Positions 1 to 8,928 of a DNA stretch of 44,137 nt are shown one piece after another. Position 1 is the stretch's first letter, and each line of letters starts with the position of its first letter. Origin of the DNA: Planctomycetota bacterium (GTDB lineage Bacteria > Planctomycetota > Phycisphaerae > Sedimentisphaerales > Anaerobacaceae); assembly GCA_025459125.1 (NCBI GenBank), contig JALORE010000046.1:1-44137 (forward strand), written 5' to 3'. A program made the translations under genes and the position numbers. The notes beneath the pieces were generated by a model. That model had not been told where the DNA came from. It ran no database searches and saw only the letters and a list, made by a program, of their open reading frames with translations.

Positions 1-1964
1 GTTGCGGCCGTTCTGCTGCCGATGGCACGGGCCGAAAGGTCGAACAAAGAGGTGTCCGCCACCCCACAGACAGCCAGTGTGGACACCCCGGGAAAGGTCC
101 CAGTCGCGGAGAGCAGCGACGTCTTCGTCGACCCGAACACCGGGATCACGTTCCGCAAGGCCAGAACCCTTTCCGGTCCCAGCGATGTGATTGAATCCAC
201 GGCCGGGCTCCGGATATCACCTAACGGGAAGCTCCTGCTCTCGGGAGTGACGGTCGTTCCGTTGGACGGCGGCCAGCCTTTCGCCCTGGCGGATGTCCCC
301 GGAGTGTTTCAAAGCGTCTGGTCACCCAATGGCAAGAAAGTAGCTTTTGTGGGCGGCGGGGCGTGGGTGATTCCCGTGGACCCGGAGACAGGTCGCCCCA
401 CCGGCCCGGCGGAGAAAGTCCGTGAGAGAGGAGCCGCCTGGGCGGTTTGGTCCCCTGATTCAGAAGAACTGCGCTTCCTCACGATCGAGAAGAAGATTCT
501 CGGCTTTGGAGCTGTTTCCTTGCGACACAGCCATCTGACGGAGGGTACGGATGGGTCCAGCCTGGGGAAACGCTCCCCGGACGGGAAACAGGTGGCTTTT
601 GTGGAATTTGCCGATGCGCGGATTCCGCCAGTCCTCTCGGTCAAACGTACGGCAGGTGGGCCAGCCGAGAAGGTGGCCGATGACGCGACGCCCATCCTTT
701 GGTCCGCAGACAGCGAGTGGCTCGTCTATTCTATCTGGCAGGGAGGGGCCTCGGGTGCCGTGGAGGAACCCCGGTTCTTCCGCCTCGCGGATGGGCATGG
801 TGGGAAGGTCAGGTTGCCCACCCACGGAACCTTCGTCGGGCTCTCGTCTGACGAGAAGAAGCTGTTCTGCTACTGCTCCTCCTACGACTTGCGGGAGAGT
901 CTCGGGTCATCTCTGTCGCCGGAGGGCCGCCCTGTCAACTGGGGGGCCAACTGCCGAAACTGGCGCCTTACGACCAGTTTTGGTCCCCCGATGGCGCCAG
1001 CATCGTAGTTCCCAACGACTACCAAGGCCAAGACAGCGGCTTGGTGGCGCTGCCTCTGTCCGGCGCTGCACCGGTGCCGCTGCAAATGGACGTTCGTGTG
1101 CCCGGGAAGATCAGCTATTGGCAGTTGTCACCCGGCTTTGACTATCTGCTGTTCTGCGTGTCTGCCGACGAGGAAACCTATGATATTTGGGTGGCACCGG
1201 TTTCCTGGAAGCAGATGCGAACGACCGGGCCGGCAGCACTGGTCTTCAAGAACTGGGGGATCATGCCCTGGGGAGGGTCGTGCACACCCGGCATCTGGTC
1301 GCCCGATGGAAAGAAGATCGCCATTATGCAGAGAGAAACCGAGATCTGGATCGCGTCCCCTGAGGGGGGCGAGCCAAGGCAGTTGACCGGAGGGCCGGGC
1401 TTGAGGGGGTGGCCGCCCTGGTCGCCCGACAGTGAGATGATCGCCTTCTATTTGTCTCAACCGACGGGACACTCCCTCCAGGTGATCCCCGCCTCGGGCG
1501 GTGAAGCGAAGATGGTGACACAACTTGATCTTCCGGGAGGCGGAGTCGGACTAGTGAATGGCCGGTTCCGATTTGCCGCCTGGTCGCCGGACGGCAGGGC
1601 GCTGACCGTTACGAATCGGGGCGGGGTTTCATCGGTCGCCATCTCTGACGGCCAGAGCCAACCGTTGGTGAATGCTGCTGATATCGGGATGGCACGTATG
1701 GACGGTCTGCGCTGGTCGCCAGACGGCAAAAGCCTGGCCTTCAAGGCCAGGAAGCCAGGTGAATCAGCATCCCAGCTCTTTCTGTTCCATAGTCAAGATG
1801 GCCACGTCACAAAAGTCGCCGACAGAGTCCCCGGCGGGTATTTCTGGTCTCCGGACAGCCAGTGGATCTCCTACTATGCTGGATCCAGGTTTGTTAAGAC
1901 CCGTCGCGAGGGCGTCCTGTGGGAGATGGACATCGAGGAGGCCTTCGCCAAGCTGGCGAAATAG
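1..1964 (+). pseudogene. PD40/TolB-like beta-propeller protein, 5'-partial, frameshifted
   Basis: Two adjacent open stretches in different frames (1-1008, then the frame ending at 1964) together encode one beta-propeller of WD40-like/PD40 repeats, recognisable by recurring WSPDG/WSPDS units on both sides of the break. The upstream frame is open to the window edge and begins with a hydrophobic stretch ending in MARA, read here as the tail of a signal peptide, so the true start lies outside the window and the protein is probably exported. The downstream frame stays open back to at least position 882 and reads LPKLAPYDQFWSPDGASIVV from 951 on. The reading frame therefore changes around 895-940, consistent with loss of one base. 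Proteins of this type are TolB-like propellers often attached to planctomycete kinases or secreted on their own; the exact role is unknown. It could be a real pseudogene or an assembly error. Confidence 0.75.
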
Positions 1965-1979
1965 GGGAGCCAAACGCGC

Positions 1980-2693
1980 CTACCTCGCGGCGGCGAGGGC
2001 GTCTTTGAGGGTGAGGGTGCCTTCGTAGAGGCTGCGGCCGACGATCACGCCGGCGACGCCGATGGGGGCCAGGCGGCGGATGTCTGCGACCTCCTTGACG
2101 CCGCCGGAGGCGATGACGGGGGTCCTGACGGCCTGGGCCAGGGCCTTGGTTCTGTCGATGTTCGGGCCGCAGAGCATGCCGTCTTTCGAGATGTCGGTGT
2201 AGATGATCGCCGCCAGGGGCAGCTTGTCGGCTTGGGCGGCGAATTCGAGGACCGTCTGCTGACTGCCTTGGAGCCAGCCGTGCGTGGCTACCATCTCGTC
2301 GCGGGCGTCGAGGCCCAGGACGATCTGCCCTTTGAACTTCCGGGCCATCCGGCTGAACCAGTCGAAGTCGCTGACCGCCTTGGTGCCAATGATGACCCGC
2401 GTCACGCCCAGGTCGAGCAGGTGCCGGATTGAGGTCTCATCCCGGATGCCGCCGCCGACCTCCACCTTCAGCAGGCCCAGCGCGGTGATCGCGGCGATGG
2501 TCGCGGTGTTGACCGGTTGGCCGGCCTTGGCGCCGTCGAGGTCCACGACGTGGAGCCACCGGGCCCCGTCCGCGTGAAACCGCCGCGCCTGCTCCGCCGG
2601 GTCGTTGCCATAGGTGATCTGGCGGTCATATTGGCCCTGGAGGAGCCGGACCACCTGGGCGGCTCGAAGGTCGATCGCGGGAATCACATCCAT
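1980..2693 (-). CDS. hisA: Phosphoribosylformimino-5-aminoimidazole carboxamide ribotide isomerase (HisA)
   Basis: HisA catalyses the Amadori isomerisation of ProFAR to PRFAR, the fourth step of histidine biosynthesis, in the cytoplasm. The 237-residue length is normal for the (beta/alpha)8 barrel. The N-terminus MDVIPAIDLR carries the catalytic Asp8; LGLDARD supplies the second catalytic Asp at about residue 129; the two phosphate-binding glycine motifs EVGGGIRD (about 78-85) and ASGGV are present, as is YTDISKDG near residue 165. It stands alone here: it converges on the propeller gene with a 15-bp gap and diverges from the nucleoside hydrolase operon, so it is not in a visible his operon. 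HisF is excluded by the N-terminus and length; a PriA-type dual HisA/TrpF function cannot be excluded from sequence alone. Confidence 0.95.
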   Translation of the reverse strand: MDVIPAIDLRAAQVVRLLQGQYDRQITYGNDPAEQARRFHADGARWLHVVDLDGAKAGQPVNTATIAAITALGLLKVEVGGGIRDETSIRHLLDLGVTRVIIGTKAVSDFDWFSRMARKFKGQIVLGLDARDEMVATHGWLQGSQQTVLEFAAQADKLPLAAIIYTDISKDGMLCGPNIDRTKALAQAVRTPVIASGGVKEVADIRRLAPIGVAGVIVGRSLYEGTLTLKDALAAAR

Positions 2694-2694
2694 A

Positions 2695-2723
2695 TTGATT
2701 GTTTGCCATTTACGGTTTACTAT
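2695..2723 (+). promoter_or_regulatory. Candidate sigma-70 promoter of the nucleoside/ribose operon
   Basis: TTGATT at 2695-2700 and TACTAT at 2718-2723 are separated by exactly 17 bp. They lie about 75 bp upstream of the nucleoside hydrolase start, in the AT-richer gap between divergent genes. Plausible, not proven. Confidence 0.45.
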
Positions 2724-2765
2724 CTGGTGCCGAACGCCAAAGGCGAATCATACGTGGTTACCGGT

Positions 2766-2784
2766 GAATCGTAAATCATAAATC
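2766..2784. repeat. AT-rich GATTTA-type spacer repeat, copy 1
   Basis: The stretch GAATCGTAAATCATAAATC, in an otherwise GC-rich region, matches related stretches at 3825-3855, 3887-3935 and 4908-4937. On the other strand the unit reads GATTTATGATTTACGATT. It sits just before the RBS of the nucleoside hydrolase. Confidence 0.6.
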
Positions 2785-2798
2785 GCGGGAGGCCGATT

Positions 2799-3821
2799 AT
2801 GACCAGACCATCCTTGTGGCCCTCTTCTGTCCTGGCGCTCTTCCTGGCGGTCGTTCTGCTGACGTCCTCAGGACCCGTGTACGGCGGGGCCGGGCGCACG
2901 CCGGTCATCTTCGACACGGATATCTGCGACGACATCGACGATACCTGGGCGCTGAGCGTCCTGCTGCAGTCGCCCGAGCTGGACTGCAAGCTGATCACGA
3001 CCGCGGTCCGCGACACCGAGGCGAAGGCCAGGGTGGTCGCGAAATTCCTCGACAAGGTCGGCCGCACCGACATCCCCATCGGCATCGGGGTCAAGCAGCC
3101 CGGCGACTCGTGGCGCCAGACCGGCTGGGCCCAAGACTACGACCTGTCCTCCTACCCGGGCCGGGTCCTCAAGGACGGCGTGCAGGCGATCATCGACACG
3201 ATCATGAACTCGCCCACGCGCGTCATCCTCATCGCGGTCGGTCCGCTGCCCAACATCAGCGCGGCCCTTAAGCGCGAGCCCCGGATTGCCCAGAAGGCGA
3301 GCTTTGTCGGCATGCACGGCAGCGTGTACTTGGGTTACAGCGGCAAGGACAAGCCCGACGCCGAGTACAACGTCGCGCAGAATGCCGAGGCTGCCCAGCG
3401 GGTCTTCACGGCGCCCTGGCCGATGACGATCACGCCGCTCGATACCTGCGGCCGTGTGGCTCTCACCGGCGATAAGTACCAGAAGGTCCTCCAGCACAAC
3501 AGCGTTCTGGCCCGTACTCTGCTGGAGAATTACCGCCTGTGGTTCCGGGATGGCCTGCGCGACCGCCAGGACCTTGACGACGCCGGCCGCGTTCGTGCCA
3601 CGGACGAGAAGCTCAACAAGAGCAGCACCACGCTCTTCGACACGGTCGCGATCTATCTGGCTATCAGCCGGGACCTGACCCGGATCGAGCGATTGCCGAT
3701 CCGCATCACGGACGACGGCTTCACCCGCGTCGAGCCGGGCGCGAAAGAGGTGGATTGTGCCGTCCAGTGGCAGAGCCTCGACGGCTACGAAACCTGGCTG
3801 GTGGAACGGCTCACGAAGTGA
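2799..3821 (+). CDS. Exported inosine-uridine preferring nucleoside hydrolase family protein
   Basis: Members of this family hydrolyse the N-glycosidic bond of ribonucleosides to give base plus ribose. The signature aspartate cluster is seen at residues 39-48 (DTDICDDIDD), a two-residue-longer form of the usual DTDPGIDD calcium/ribose site. The later NISAALKREP and MHGS regions also fit the fold. At 340 residues it is slightly longer than cytosolic members because of an N-terminal signal peptide (hydrophobic residues about 9-24, small residues before GGAGRTP), so it should act outside the cytoplasmic membrane. It is the first gene of a same-strand group with ribokinase and a ribose-type ABC importer, which suggests nucleosides are split outside the membrane and the ribose then imported and phosphorylated. 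The substrate base cannot be read from the sequence. Confidence 0.88.
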   Translation: MTRPSLWPSSVLALFLAVVLLTSSGPVYGGAGRTPVIFDTDICDDIDDTWALSVLLQSPELDCKLITTAVRDTEAKARVVAKFLDKVGRTDIPIGIGVKQPGDSWRQTGWAQDYDLSSYPGRVLKDGVQAIIDTIMNSPTRVILIAVGPLPNISAALKREPRIAQKASFVGMHGSVYLGYSGKDKPDAEYNVAQNAEAAQRVFTAPWPMTITPLDTCGRVALTGDKYQKVLQHNSVLARTLLENYRLWFRDGLRDRQDLDDAGRVRATDEKLNKSSTTLFDTVAIYLAISRDLTRIERLPIRITDDGFTRVEPGAKEVDCAVQWQSLDGYETWLVERLTK

Positions 3822-3824
3822 CTT

Positions 3825-3935
3825 GTGATTTATGATTTACGATTTATGATTTGGCGTGGCTGTGCCCCGGTGAACCGCAAGCATCAGATCGTAGAATCAC
3901 GGGTCGTAAATCACAAATCATAGATCGTAAATCCC
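3825..3935. repeat. AT-rich GATTTA-type spacer repeats, copies 2 and 3
   Basis: The gap between nucleoside hydrolase and ribokinase contains GATTTATGATTTACGATTT starting near 3826. A second, inverted-sense cluster (TCGTAAATC, ACAAATCAT, GATCGTAAATC) lies at 3887-3935. The two orientations could pair to form a long hairpin between two operon genes. Related copies flank the preceding and following genes. Confidence 0.6.
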
Positions 3936-3992
3936 AAGGGGTGTCCCATCGTTGAGGATAACTTCAAGCTGGTCGTCGTCGGCAGCTCGAAC

Positions 3993-4901
3993 ATGGACCT
4001 GGTGGTCCAGTCGCCCCGGATTCCGGTCCCGGGCGAGACGATCCTGGGCGGCGATTTTCTCATGGTGCCGGGCGGCAAGGGGGCGAACCAGGCGGTCGCC
4101 CTGGCCAAGCTCGGGGCGCACTCGATCTTCGTGGCCCGGCTGGGCGATGACCTCTTCGGCCACAAGTCCCTGGAGAACTTCCAGAAGGAGAAGGTGGATA
4201 CCCGCTACGTGACGCTGACGCCCGGGACGCCGTCGGGAGTGGCGCTGATCACGGTCGATGCCGACGGCAACAATGCCATCGTGGTGGCCCCCGGCGCCAA
4301 TGCGAAGCTCTCGCCCGACGACGTGTACCGGGCCCAGTCGGAGATCTGCTCCGCGGGAGCGGTGGTGGCGCAGTTGGAGGTGCCCCTGGCGACCGTGCAA
4401 TGTGCGGCGGAGCTGGCACACTACGCCGGCGTGAAGTTCGTGCTCAATCCCGCGCCGGCCCAGCCGCTTCCTGGGGCCCTGCTTCCGATGATCACCGTGC
4501 TGACGCCCAACGAGACCGAGGCCGAGATTCTGACCGGGATCAAGGTGGTGGACCCGGAATCGGCTTGCGCCGCCGCGGATCGGCTCCTGGACATGGGAGC
4601 CAAATCGGCCATCGTGACCATGGGCGCGCAAGGCTTCGTGCTGGCCGAGGCCCAGCGGCGCGAGTACATCGACGCGGAAAAGGTCCGGGCCGTGGATACG
4701 ACCGCGGCCGGCGACGCCTTCACCGCCAGTCTGGCTCTCGGGATCGGGCAGGGCCGCGATCTGTGCAGTTCCGCGATCTTCGCCAGCCGGGCGGCCGCTC
4801 TGTGCGTGATGAAAATGGGGGCCCAGCCCTCCATGCCCACGATGGCAGAAGTGTGTGCCTTTGTCCCCACCCCGGGGAAGAATTCCAGAAGAATCAGGTG
4901 A
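3993..4901 (+). CDS. rbsK: Ribokinase (PfkB family)
   Basis: Ribokinase phosphorylates D-ribose at O5 using ATP. From the first ATG the protein is 302 residues with GGKGAN at 27-32 (sugar-binding), NPAPAQP, TPNETEAE and the catalytic AAGDAF with Asp241, in the order expected of the family. The conserved first beta-strand (KLVVVGSSNMDLVV) is encoded upstream of this ATG. The frame is open back to 3924 but holds no ATG, GTG or TTG before 3993, so the true start may be ATC at 3948 (AAGGGG six bases upstream) or CTG at 3969. The 3993 start is given as the first conventional codon. It follows the nucleoside hydrolase and precedes the ABC importer by 8 bp, so it probably handles the ribose they supply. 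Confidence 0.88.
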   Translation: MDLVVQSPRIPVPGETILGGDFLMVPGGKGANQAVALAKLGAHSIFVARLGDDLFGHKSLENFQKEKVDTRYVTLTPGTPSGVALITVDADGNNAIVVAPGANAKLSPDDVYRAQSEICSAGAVVAQLEVPLATVQCAAELAHYAGVKFVLNPAPAQPLPGALLPMITVLTPNETEAEILTGIKVVDPESACAAADRLLDMGAKSAIVTMGAQGFVLAEAQRREYIDAEKVRAVDTTAAGDAFTASLALGIGQGRDLCSSAIFASRAAALCVMKMGAQPSMPTMAEVCAFVPTPGKNSRRIR

Positions 4902-4907
4902 GGCGCT

Positions 4908-4937
4908 TTATGATTCATGATCTACGATTGATGACTT
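4908..4937. repeat. AT-rich GATTTA-type spacer repeat, copy 4
   Basis: ATGATTCATGATCTACGATT lies at the ribokinase/binding-protein junction and overlaps the first codons of the binding protein, contributing its untypical N-terminal MIHDLRLM. It is a degenerate relative of the repeats at 2766, 3825 and 3887. Confidence 0.5.
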
Positions 4938-5902
4938 GCGAATCGCTGCAGGCAGAACGTCGATGGCGCGCGTATGCGGCCCGAATGCTGGTCGCGGTCG
5001 CGACGGTGGGTCTCGTGCTGGCGGGGGGGTGTCAGAAGGCCAAGGATAAGCCCACGGTTGCTCTCGTGATGAAATCGCTGGCCAACGAGTTCTTCAAGAC
5101 GATGGAGGAGGGGGCCAAGGCTCACCACGAGCAGCATAAGGACGAGTACGATCTCAAGGTGGTCGGGATCAAGAATGAGACTGACGTCACTCAGCAGATC
5201 GAATACGTCGAGCACATGATCGCGCAGAAGGTGGACGCCATCGTGATCGCGCCCGCGGATTCCAAGTCCCTGGTGCCCGTCTGCAAACGGGCGATGGACG
5301 CCGGCATCATCGTGGTCAACATCGACAACAAGTTCGACGCCGACGTGCTCAAGGACAAGCAGGCCCGGATCCCGTTCGTGGGCCCCGACAACCGCAAGGG
5401 AGCCCGGTTGGCCGGCGTGTATCTGGCCACGCGTCTCAAGGCCGGCGACAAAGTCGCCATCATCGAAGGGGCACCCAACGCGTACAACGGCATCCAGCGC
5501 AAGCTCGGCTTCGAGGATGCGGTACTGGGCAGCAATCTGACCATCGTCAGCTCGCAGACCGGCTACTGGGAGACGGACAAAGCCCAGCCCATCGCCTCGG
5601 CCCTGATCAACGAGCACCCCGACCTCAAGGCGATCCTCTGCGCCAACGACAGCATGGCCCTGGGCGCCGTGGCGGCCCTGAAAGACGCCGGCAAGCTGGG
5701 GAGCATCCACGTGGTGGGGTTCGACAACATCGCCGCCGTGCAGCGGCTCCTGAAAGAGAAGCGCGTTCTCTGCACCGTGGATCAGCACGCGGACAAGCTG
5801 GCCCTGTTCGGCATCGAGTATGCCTTGGAGATGCTGAAGACCAAGGCCCAGCCTGCCGACAAGGAGACCCCGGTCGATCTCATCACGGCGGAAATGCTCT
5901 AA
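4910..5902 (+). CDS. RbsB-like sugar ABC transporter substrate-binding lipoprotein
   Basis: This is a type I periplasmic binding protein of the ribose/galactose class, the receptor of the importer encoded by the next two genes. A basic region (RRWRAYAAR) followed by MLVAVATVGLVLAGGC forms a lipoprotein signal with lipobox LAGGC, so it should be anchored in a membrane. The mature part has the two-lobed pattern of the family: ALVMKSLANEFFKTMEEGA, then VDAIVIAPADSKSL, VVNIDN, FVGPDNRKGA, and LKAILCANDSMALGAVAALKDAG with VVGFDNI. The start at 4910 is the first ATG after the ribokinase stop (8-bp gap); 4931 and 4985 are alternatives, the last lacking the basic region. Ribose is the likely ligand from context; xylose, allose or another pentose cannot be excluded. 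Confidence 0.88.
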   Translation: MIHDLRLMTCESLQAERRWRAYAARMLVAVATVGLVLAGGCQKAKDKPTVALVMKSLANEFFKTMEEGAKAHHEQHKDEYDLKVVGIKNETDVTQQIEYVEHMIAQKVDAIVIAPADSKSLVPVCKRAMDAGIIVVNIDNKFDADVLKDKQARIPFVGPDNRKGARLAGVYLATRLKAGDKVAIIEGAPNAYNGIQRKLGFEDAVLGSNLTIVSSQTGYWETDKAQPIASALINEHPDLKAILCANDSMALGAVAALKDAGKLGSIHVVGFDNIAAVQRLLKEKRVLCTVDQHADKLALFGIEYALEMLKTKAQPADKETPVDLITAEML

Positions 5903-5904
5903 GC

Positions 5905-7446
5905 ATGAGTACCGTTGGTGACAGGCTCCTCACGGTCACCGGAATCGACAAGGCCTTCCCGGGTGTCCAGGCCCTGGCGCAGGTCGATTTCGATCTCCGT
6001 GCCGGTGAGGTCCATGCCCTGGTTGGCGAGAACGGGGCCGGCAAGAGCACGCTCACCCGCATCATGGCCGGCGTGGAGACTCCCGACGGGGGCCGTATGA
6101 TCCTGGCGGACCGGCCGTACGAGCCTCGCGCCCGGATTGACGCCGAGAGCCAGGGTGTCCGGATGGTCATGCAGGAGCTGAACCTGATCGGCAACCTGAC
6201 GGTCGCCGAGAACATCTTCATCGAGCGGTTGCCCAGCCGCTACGGGTTCATCCGCTACCGGCGGCTGCACGAGGCGGCGCGGGAGGTCATGGAGAACGTG
6301 GGGCTGGCGGACCTCGACCCGTCCGCCCCGGTCCGGAGCCTCGGCGTCGGCCGCCGGCAGATGGTGGAAATCGCGGCGGGCCTGTCGCGCCGGTGCCGGG
6401 TCCTGGCCCTGGACGAGCCCACTGCTTCCTTGACGCAGAGCGAAGTGGATCTCCTCTTCGCGCAAATTCGCAGGCTCCAGGCCGACGGCGTCGGCATCAT
6501 CTATATCTCGCATCGAATCGAGGAAGTCCTGACCATTGCGGATCGCATCACGGTTCTCCGCGACGGCCGGGTCGTGGACACCCGCGCGACGAACGATCTC
6601 GATCCGGACACCGTGATCCGCATGATGGTCGGCCGGGACCTGGGGCATGAGTGCCTGGCTCCCCGCGGACCGAAGGGGCCTCTGGCCTTGCGCGTCGTCG
6701 GGCTCACCCGGGGCGACAAGGTCCGGGAGGTCTCCTTCGAGGCCTACCGCGGCGAAATTCTGGGCGTAGCCGGCCTCATGGGTTCCGGCCGGACCGAGAC
6801 CATGCGCGCGATCTTCGGCGCCGACCCGCCCGAGGCCGGTGCGATCTATCTGCACGGCGCCGAGACGCCCACCCGGATTCGCAAGCCTCGCGACGCCGTC
6901 CGCCACGGGATCGCCTTGCTGACCGAGGATCGCAAGGAGCAGGGTTTGTTTCTGCCCCTGGCGGTGCGGGCCAACGTATCCATCGCCCGGCTGGCCCATC
7001 TGAGCCGGCTGGGGTGGATCGAGGCTGCCCGCGAGCGGCAGGTCGCCCAGCGCTTCGTGGAGGCCCTGGGCGTTCGCTGCTGGTCCATCGAGCAGGCCGC
7101 GGGGCAGCTCAGCGGCGGCAATCAGCAGAAGGTCGTCATCGCCCGTTGGCTCTTCCGGGATTGTGACATCCTCATCTTCGATGAGCCGACACGCGGGATC
7201 GACGTCGGGGCCAAGTTCGAGATCTACCGGATGCTCGCCGACCTCGCCCAACAGGGCAAAGCGATCCTCTTTGTCTCCTCGGACCTCAAGGAGCTGATGG
7301 CGGTCTGCAACCGCATCCTGGTCCTGTCGGCAGGCCGGGTCGCCGGGGTTTTCGCACGCGGCCAATGGACCGAAGAGGCGATCATGGCCGCCGCCTTCCG
7401 TGAATACGTCCAAACGCCGCGAAAGGCAGGGACCGATGGGCGCTAG
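5905..7446 (+). CDS. RbsA-like sugar ABC transporter ATP-binding protein
   Basis: This is a double-cassette ATPase of the RbsA/MglA/XylG group, 513 residues, normal length. The first cassette has Walker A GENGAGKST at residues 41-49, signature LGVGRRQMVEIA, Walker B LALDEPTAS and switch region ISHRIEE. The second cassette has the family's altered P-loop GSGRT near residue 293 (Arg in place of Lys), signature LSGGNQQK at about 402 and Walker B LIFDEPTRGID. It begins 2 bp after the binding-protein stop and ends inside the permease gene, so the three are clearly co-translated. The protein powers inward transport at the cytoplasmic face. Confidence 0.95.
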   Translation: MSTVGDRLLTVTGIDKAFPGVQALAQVDFDLRAGEVHALVGENGAGKSTLTRIMAGVETPDGGRMILADRPYEPRARIDAESQGVRMVMQELNLIGNLTVAENIFIERLPSRYGFIRYRRLHEAAREVMENVGLADLDPSAPVRSLGVGRRQMVEIAAGLSRRCRVLALDEPTASLTQSEVDLLFAQIRRLQADGVGIIYISHRIEEVLTIADRITVLRDGRVVDTRATNDLDPDTVIRMMVGRDLGHECLAPRGPKGPLALRVVGLTRGDKVREVSFEAYRGEILGVAGLMGSGRTETMRAIFGADPPEAGAIYLHGAETPTRIRKPRDAVRHGIALLTEDRKEQGLFLPLAVRANVSIARLAHLSRLGWIEAARERQVAQRFVEALGVRCWSIEQAAGQLSGGNQQKVVIARWLFRDCDILIFDEPTRGIDVGAKFEIYRMLADLAQQGKAILFVSSDLKELMAVCNRILVLSAGRVAGVFARGQWTEEAIMAAAFREYVQTPRKAGTDGR

Positions 7447-8407
7447 CGTCAAGAAGAGAAGGATGGGACTGGTAGCGGATTATCTCGGGATGGCCGTGGC
7501 GCTGGTGGTGCTGATCGCCGTCTTCGGCGTGGCCGCCGAGAACTTCTTCACGCTGACCAACTTCCGGACGATTGCCAACCAGATTCCCGATGTGACCGTC
7601 GCTGCGGTGGGCATGACCTTCGTGCTGATCATCGCCGGGATCGACCTGTCGGTCGGTTCGGTGCTCGCGCTCTCCAGCGCGGTCCTCGGAATTGCCCTGG
7701 TGAGCTGGGGCCTGCCGCTGGTCCTGGCGGTGGGGATGTGCCTGCTGGTGGGCCTGCTCTGCGGTGGCATGAATGGGCTGATCGTCATCCGCTGGCGGTT
7801 GCCGTCGTTCATCGTGACGCTCGGCATGCTCGAAGCGGCCCGCGGCGGCGCCTACCTGGTGACGCAGTCCCGCACGATCTACGTCGGCGGTCCCATCGAA
7901 GTCATTACCGACACGGCGCTGCTGGGCCTGTCGCTGCCTTTCCTCATCGCCCTGGTCATCGTCGTCGCCGGCCAGTTGGTCCTGTCGCGGACGGTGTTTG
8001 GCCGCTACCTGATCGCCATCGGCACGAACGAGGAGGCCGTGCGTCTCTCCGGCATCGATCCGCGTCCCTACAAGCTCGCGGTATTCGTCCTCGCCGGTCT
8101 GCTGGCGGCGGTGGCCGCGGTGATCCAGACGGCCCGCATGTCCTCGGCCAACCCGAATACCGCCACCGGCTTCGAGCTGCAGGTGATTGCCGCGGTCGTC
8201 ATTGGTGGGACGAGTCTCATGGGGGGACGCGGCTCCGTGGTCAGCTCGTTTTTCGGGGTCCTGATCATCGCGGTTCTCGGGGCCGGCCTGGCCCAGGTCG
8301 GCGCCCAGGAACACACCAAGCGGCTGATCACCGGTTGCGTCATCGTTGCTGCTGTCATCCTGGATCAGTACCGCCACCGCCTGGGCGGTGGGAAGTCTGA
8401 TGCTTGA
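7436..8407 (+). CDS. RbsC-like sugar ABC transporter permease
   Basis: This is an integral membrane permease of the ribose/xylose class (BPD_transp_2). From ATG 7436 it is 323 residues, beginning MGASVKKRRMGLVADYLG, followed by about eight to ten hydrophobic segments. The family motifs MTFVLIIAGIDLSVGSVLAL and GTSLMGGRGSV are present. The 7436 start is preferred over an in-frame GTG at 7400 because AGGCAGGG precedes it at suitable distance and the overlap with rbsA is then only 11 bp, typical of translational coupling. It completes the importer with the two upstream genes. Confidence 0.93.
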   Translation: MGASVKKRRMGLVADYLGMAVALVVLIAVFGVAAENFFTLTNFRTIANQIPDVTVAAVGMTFVLIIAGIDLSVGSVLALSSAVLGIALVSWGLPLVLAVGMCLLVGLLCGGMNGLIVIRWRLPSFIVTLGMLEAARGGAYLVTQSRTIYVGGPIEVITDTALLGLSLPFLIALVIVVAGQLVLSRTVFGRYLIAIGTNEEAVRLSGIDPRPYKLAVFVLAGLLAAVAAVIQTARMSSANPNTATGFELQVIAAVVIGGTSLMGGRGSVVSSFFGVLIIAVLGAGLAQVGAQEHTKRLITGCVIVAAVILDQYRHRLGGGKSDA

Positions 8408-8559
8408 AGTGTGAAGTCAGAGGGTGGGTGAGAAGCGGTGGGAGGATGCTCACGCCACCAAAGACCGGCGAATCTCTTTACCGTCAGGGAGGCCGGTGTG
8501 GTATCCCGGGATTGAGTGCTTTGTGCCGATTGCGGGAACGTGAAAGCGAGGTCTGGAGC

Positions 8560-8922
8560 ATGGGAACGACGCATGTTACCGTAACGGTCCGGAATCCGGC
8601 GCAATCGGAGAAGACTTGGGAGGGGCTCTTCCTGGTGGACACGGGATCGGTGGACTGCCTGGTGCCTGGCAAGCATCTCAAAGCGATCGGCTTGCAGCCG
8701 CGAGGAAAGCGTAGATATGAGCTTGCCACCGGCGCGGAAATCAAACTGGACATCACCACGGCCGAAATCGGGTTCCTGGGTGATATCGTCGGCGCCACCA
8801 TCATCTTCGGGGAGGATGACGCCGAGCCGATCTTGGGCGTCACGGCCTTGGAGTCTGCGGGTATCGAGGTGGACCCGCAAAGCCAACGGCTCGAGCGACT
8901 GCCGGCCGTCCGCTTGAAATAG
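8560..8922 (+). CDS. Retropepsin-like aspartyl protease family protein
   Basis: A 120-residue protein with one aspartic-protease site, DTGS at residues 27-30 preceded by hydrophobic FLV, and a downstream ILGVTALESAG that matches the second conserved hydrophobic-Gly strand of clan AA peptidases. Single-domain proteins like this act as dimers in retroviral proteases; bacterial homologues are mostly uncharacterised. No signal peptide is seen. The start at 8560 is chosen because MGTTHVTV begins the fold and GCGAGG lies about eight bases upstream; the frame is open further up but shows no family-like sequence. It follows the permease after 152 bp in which nothing recognisable was found, so co-transcription with the transporter is uncertain. 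Possible relatives are clan AA families common in cyanobacteria and planctomycetes. Confidence 0.78.
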   Translation: MGTTHVTVTVRNPAQSEKTWEGLFLVDTGSVDCLVPGKHLKAIGLQPRGKRRYELATGAEIKLDITTAEIGFLGDIVGATIIFGEDDAEPILGVTALESAGIEVDPQSQRLERLPAVRLK

Positions 8923-8928
8923 CCAGCC

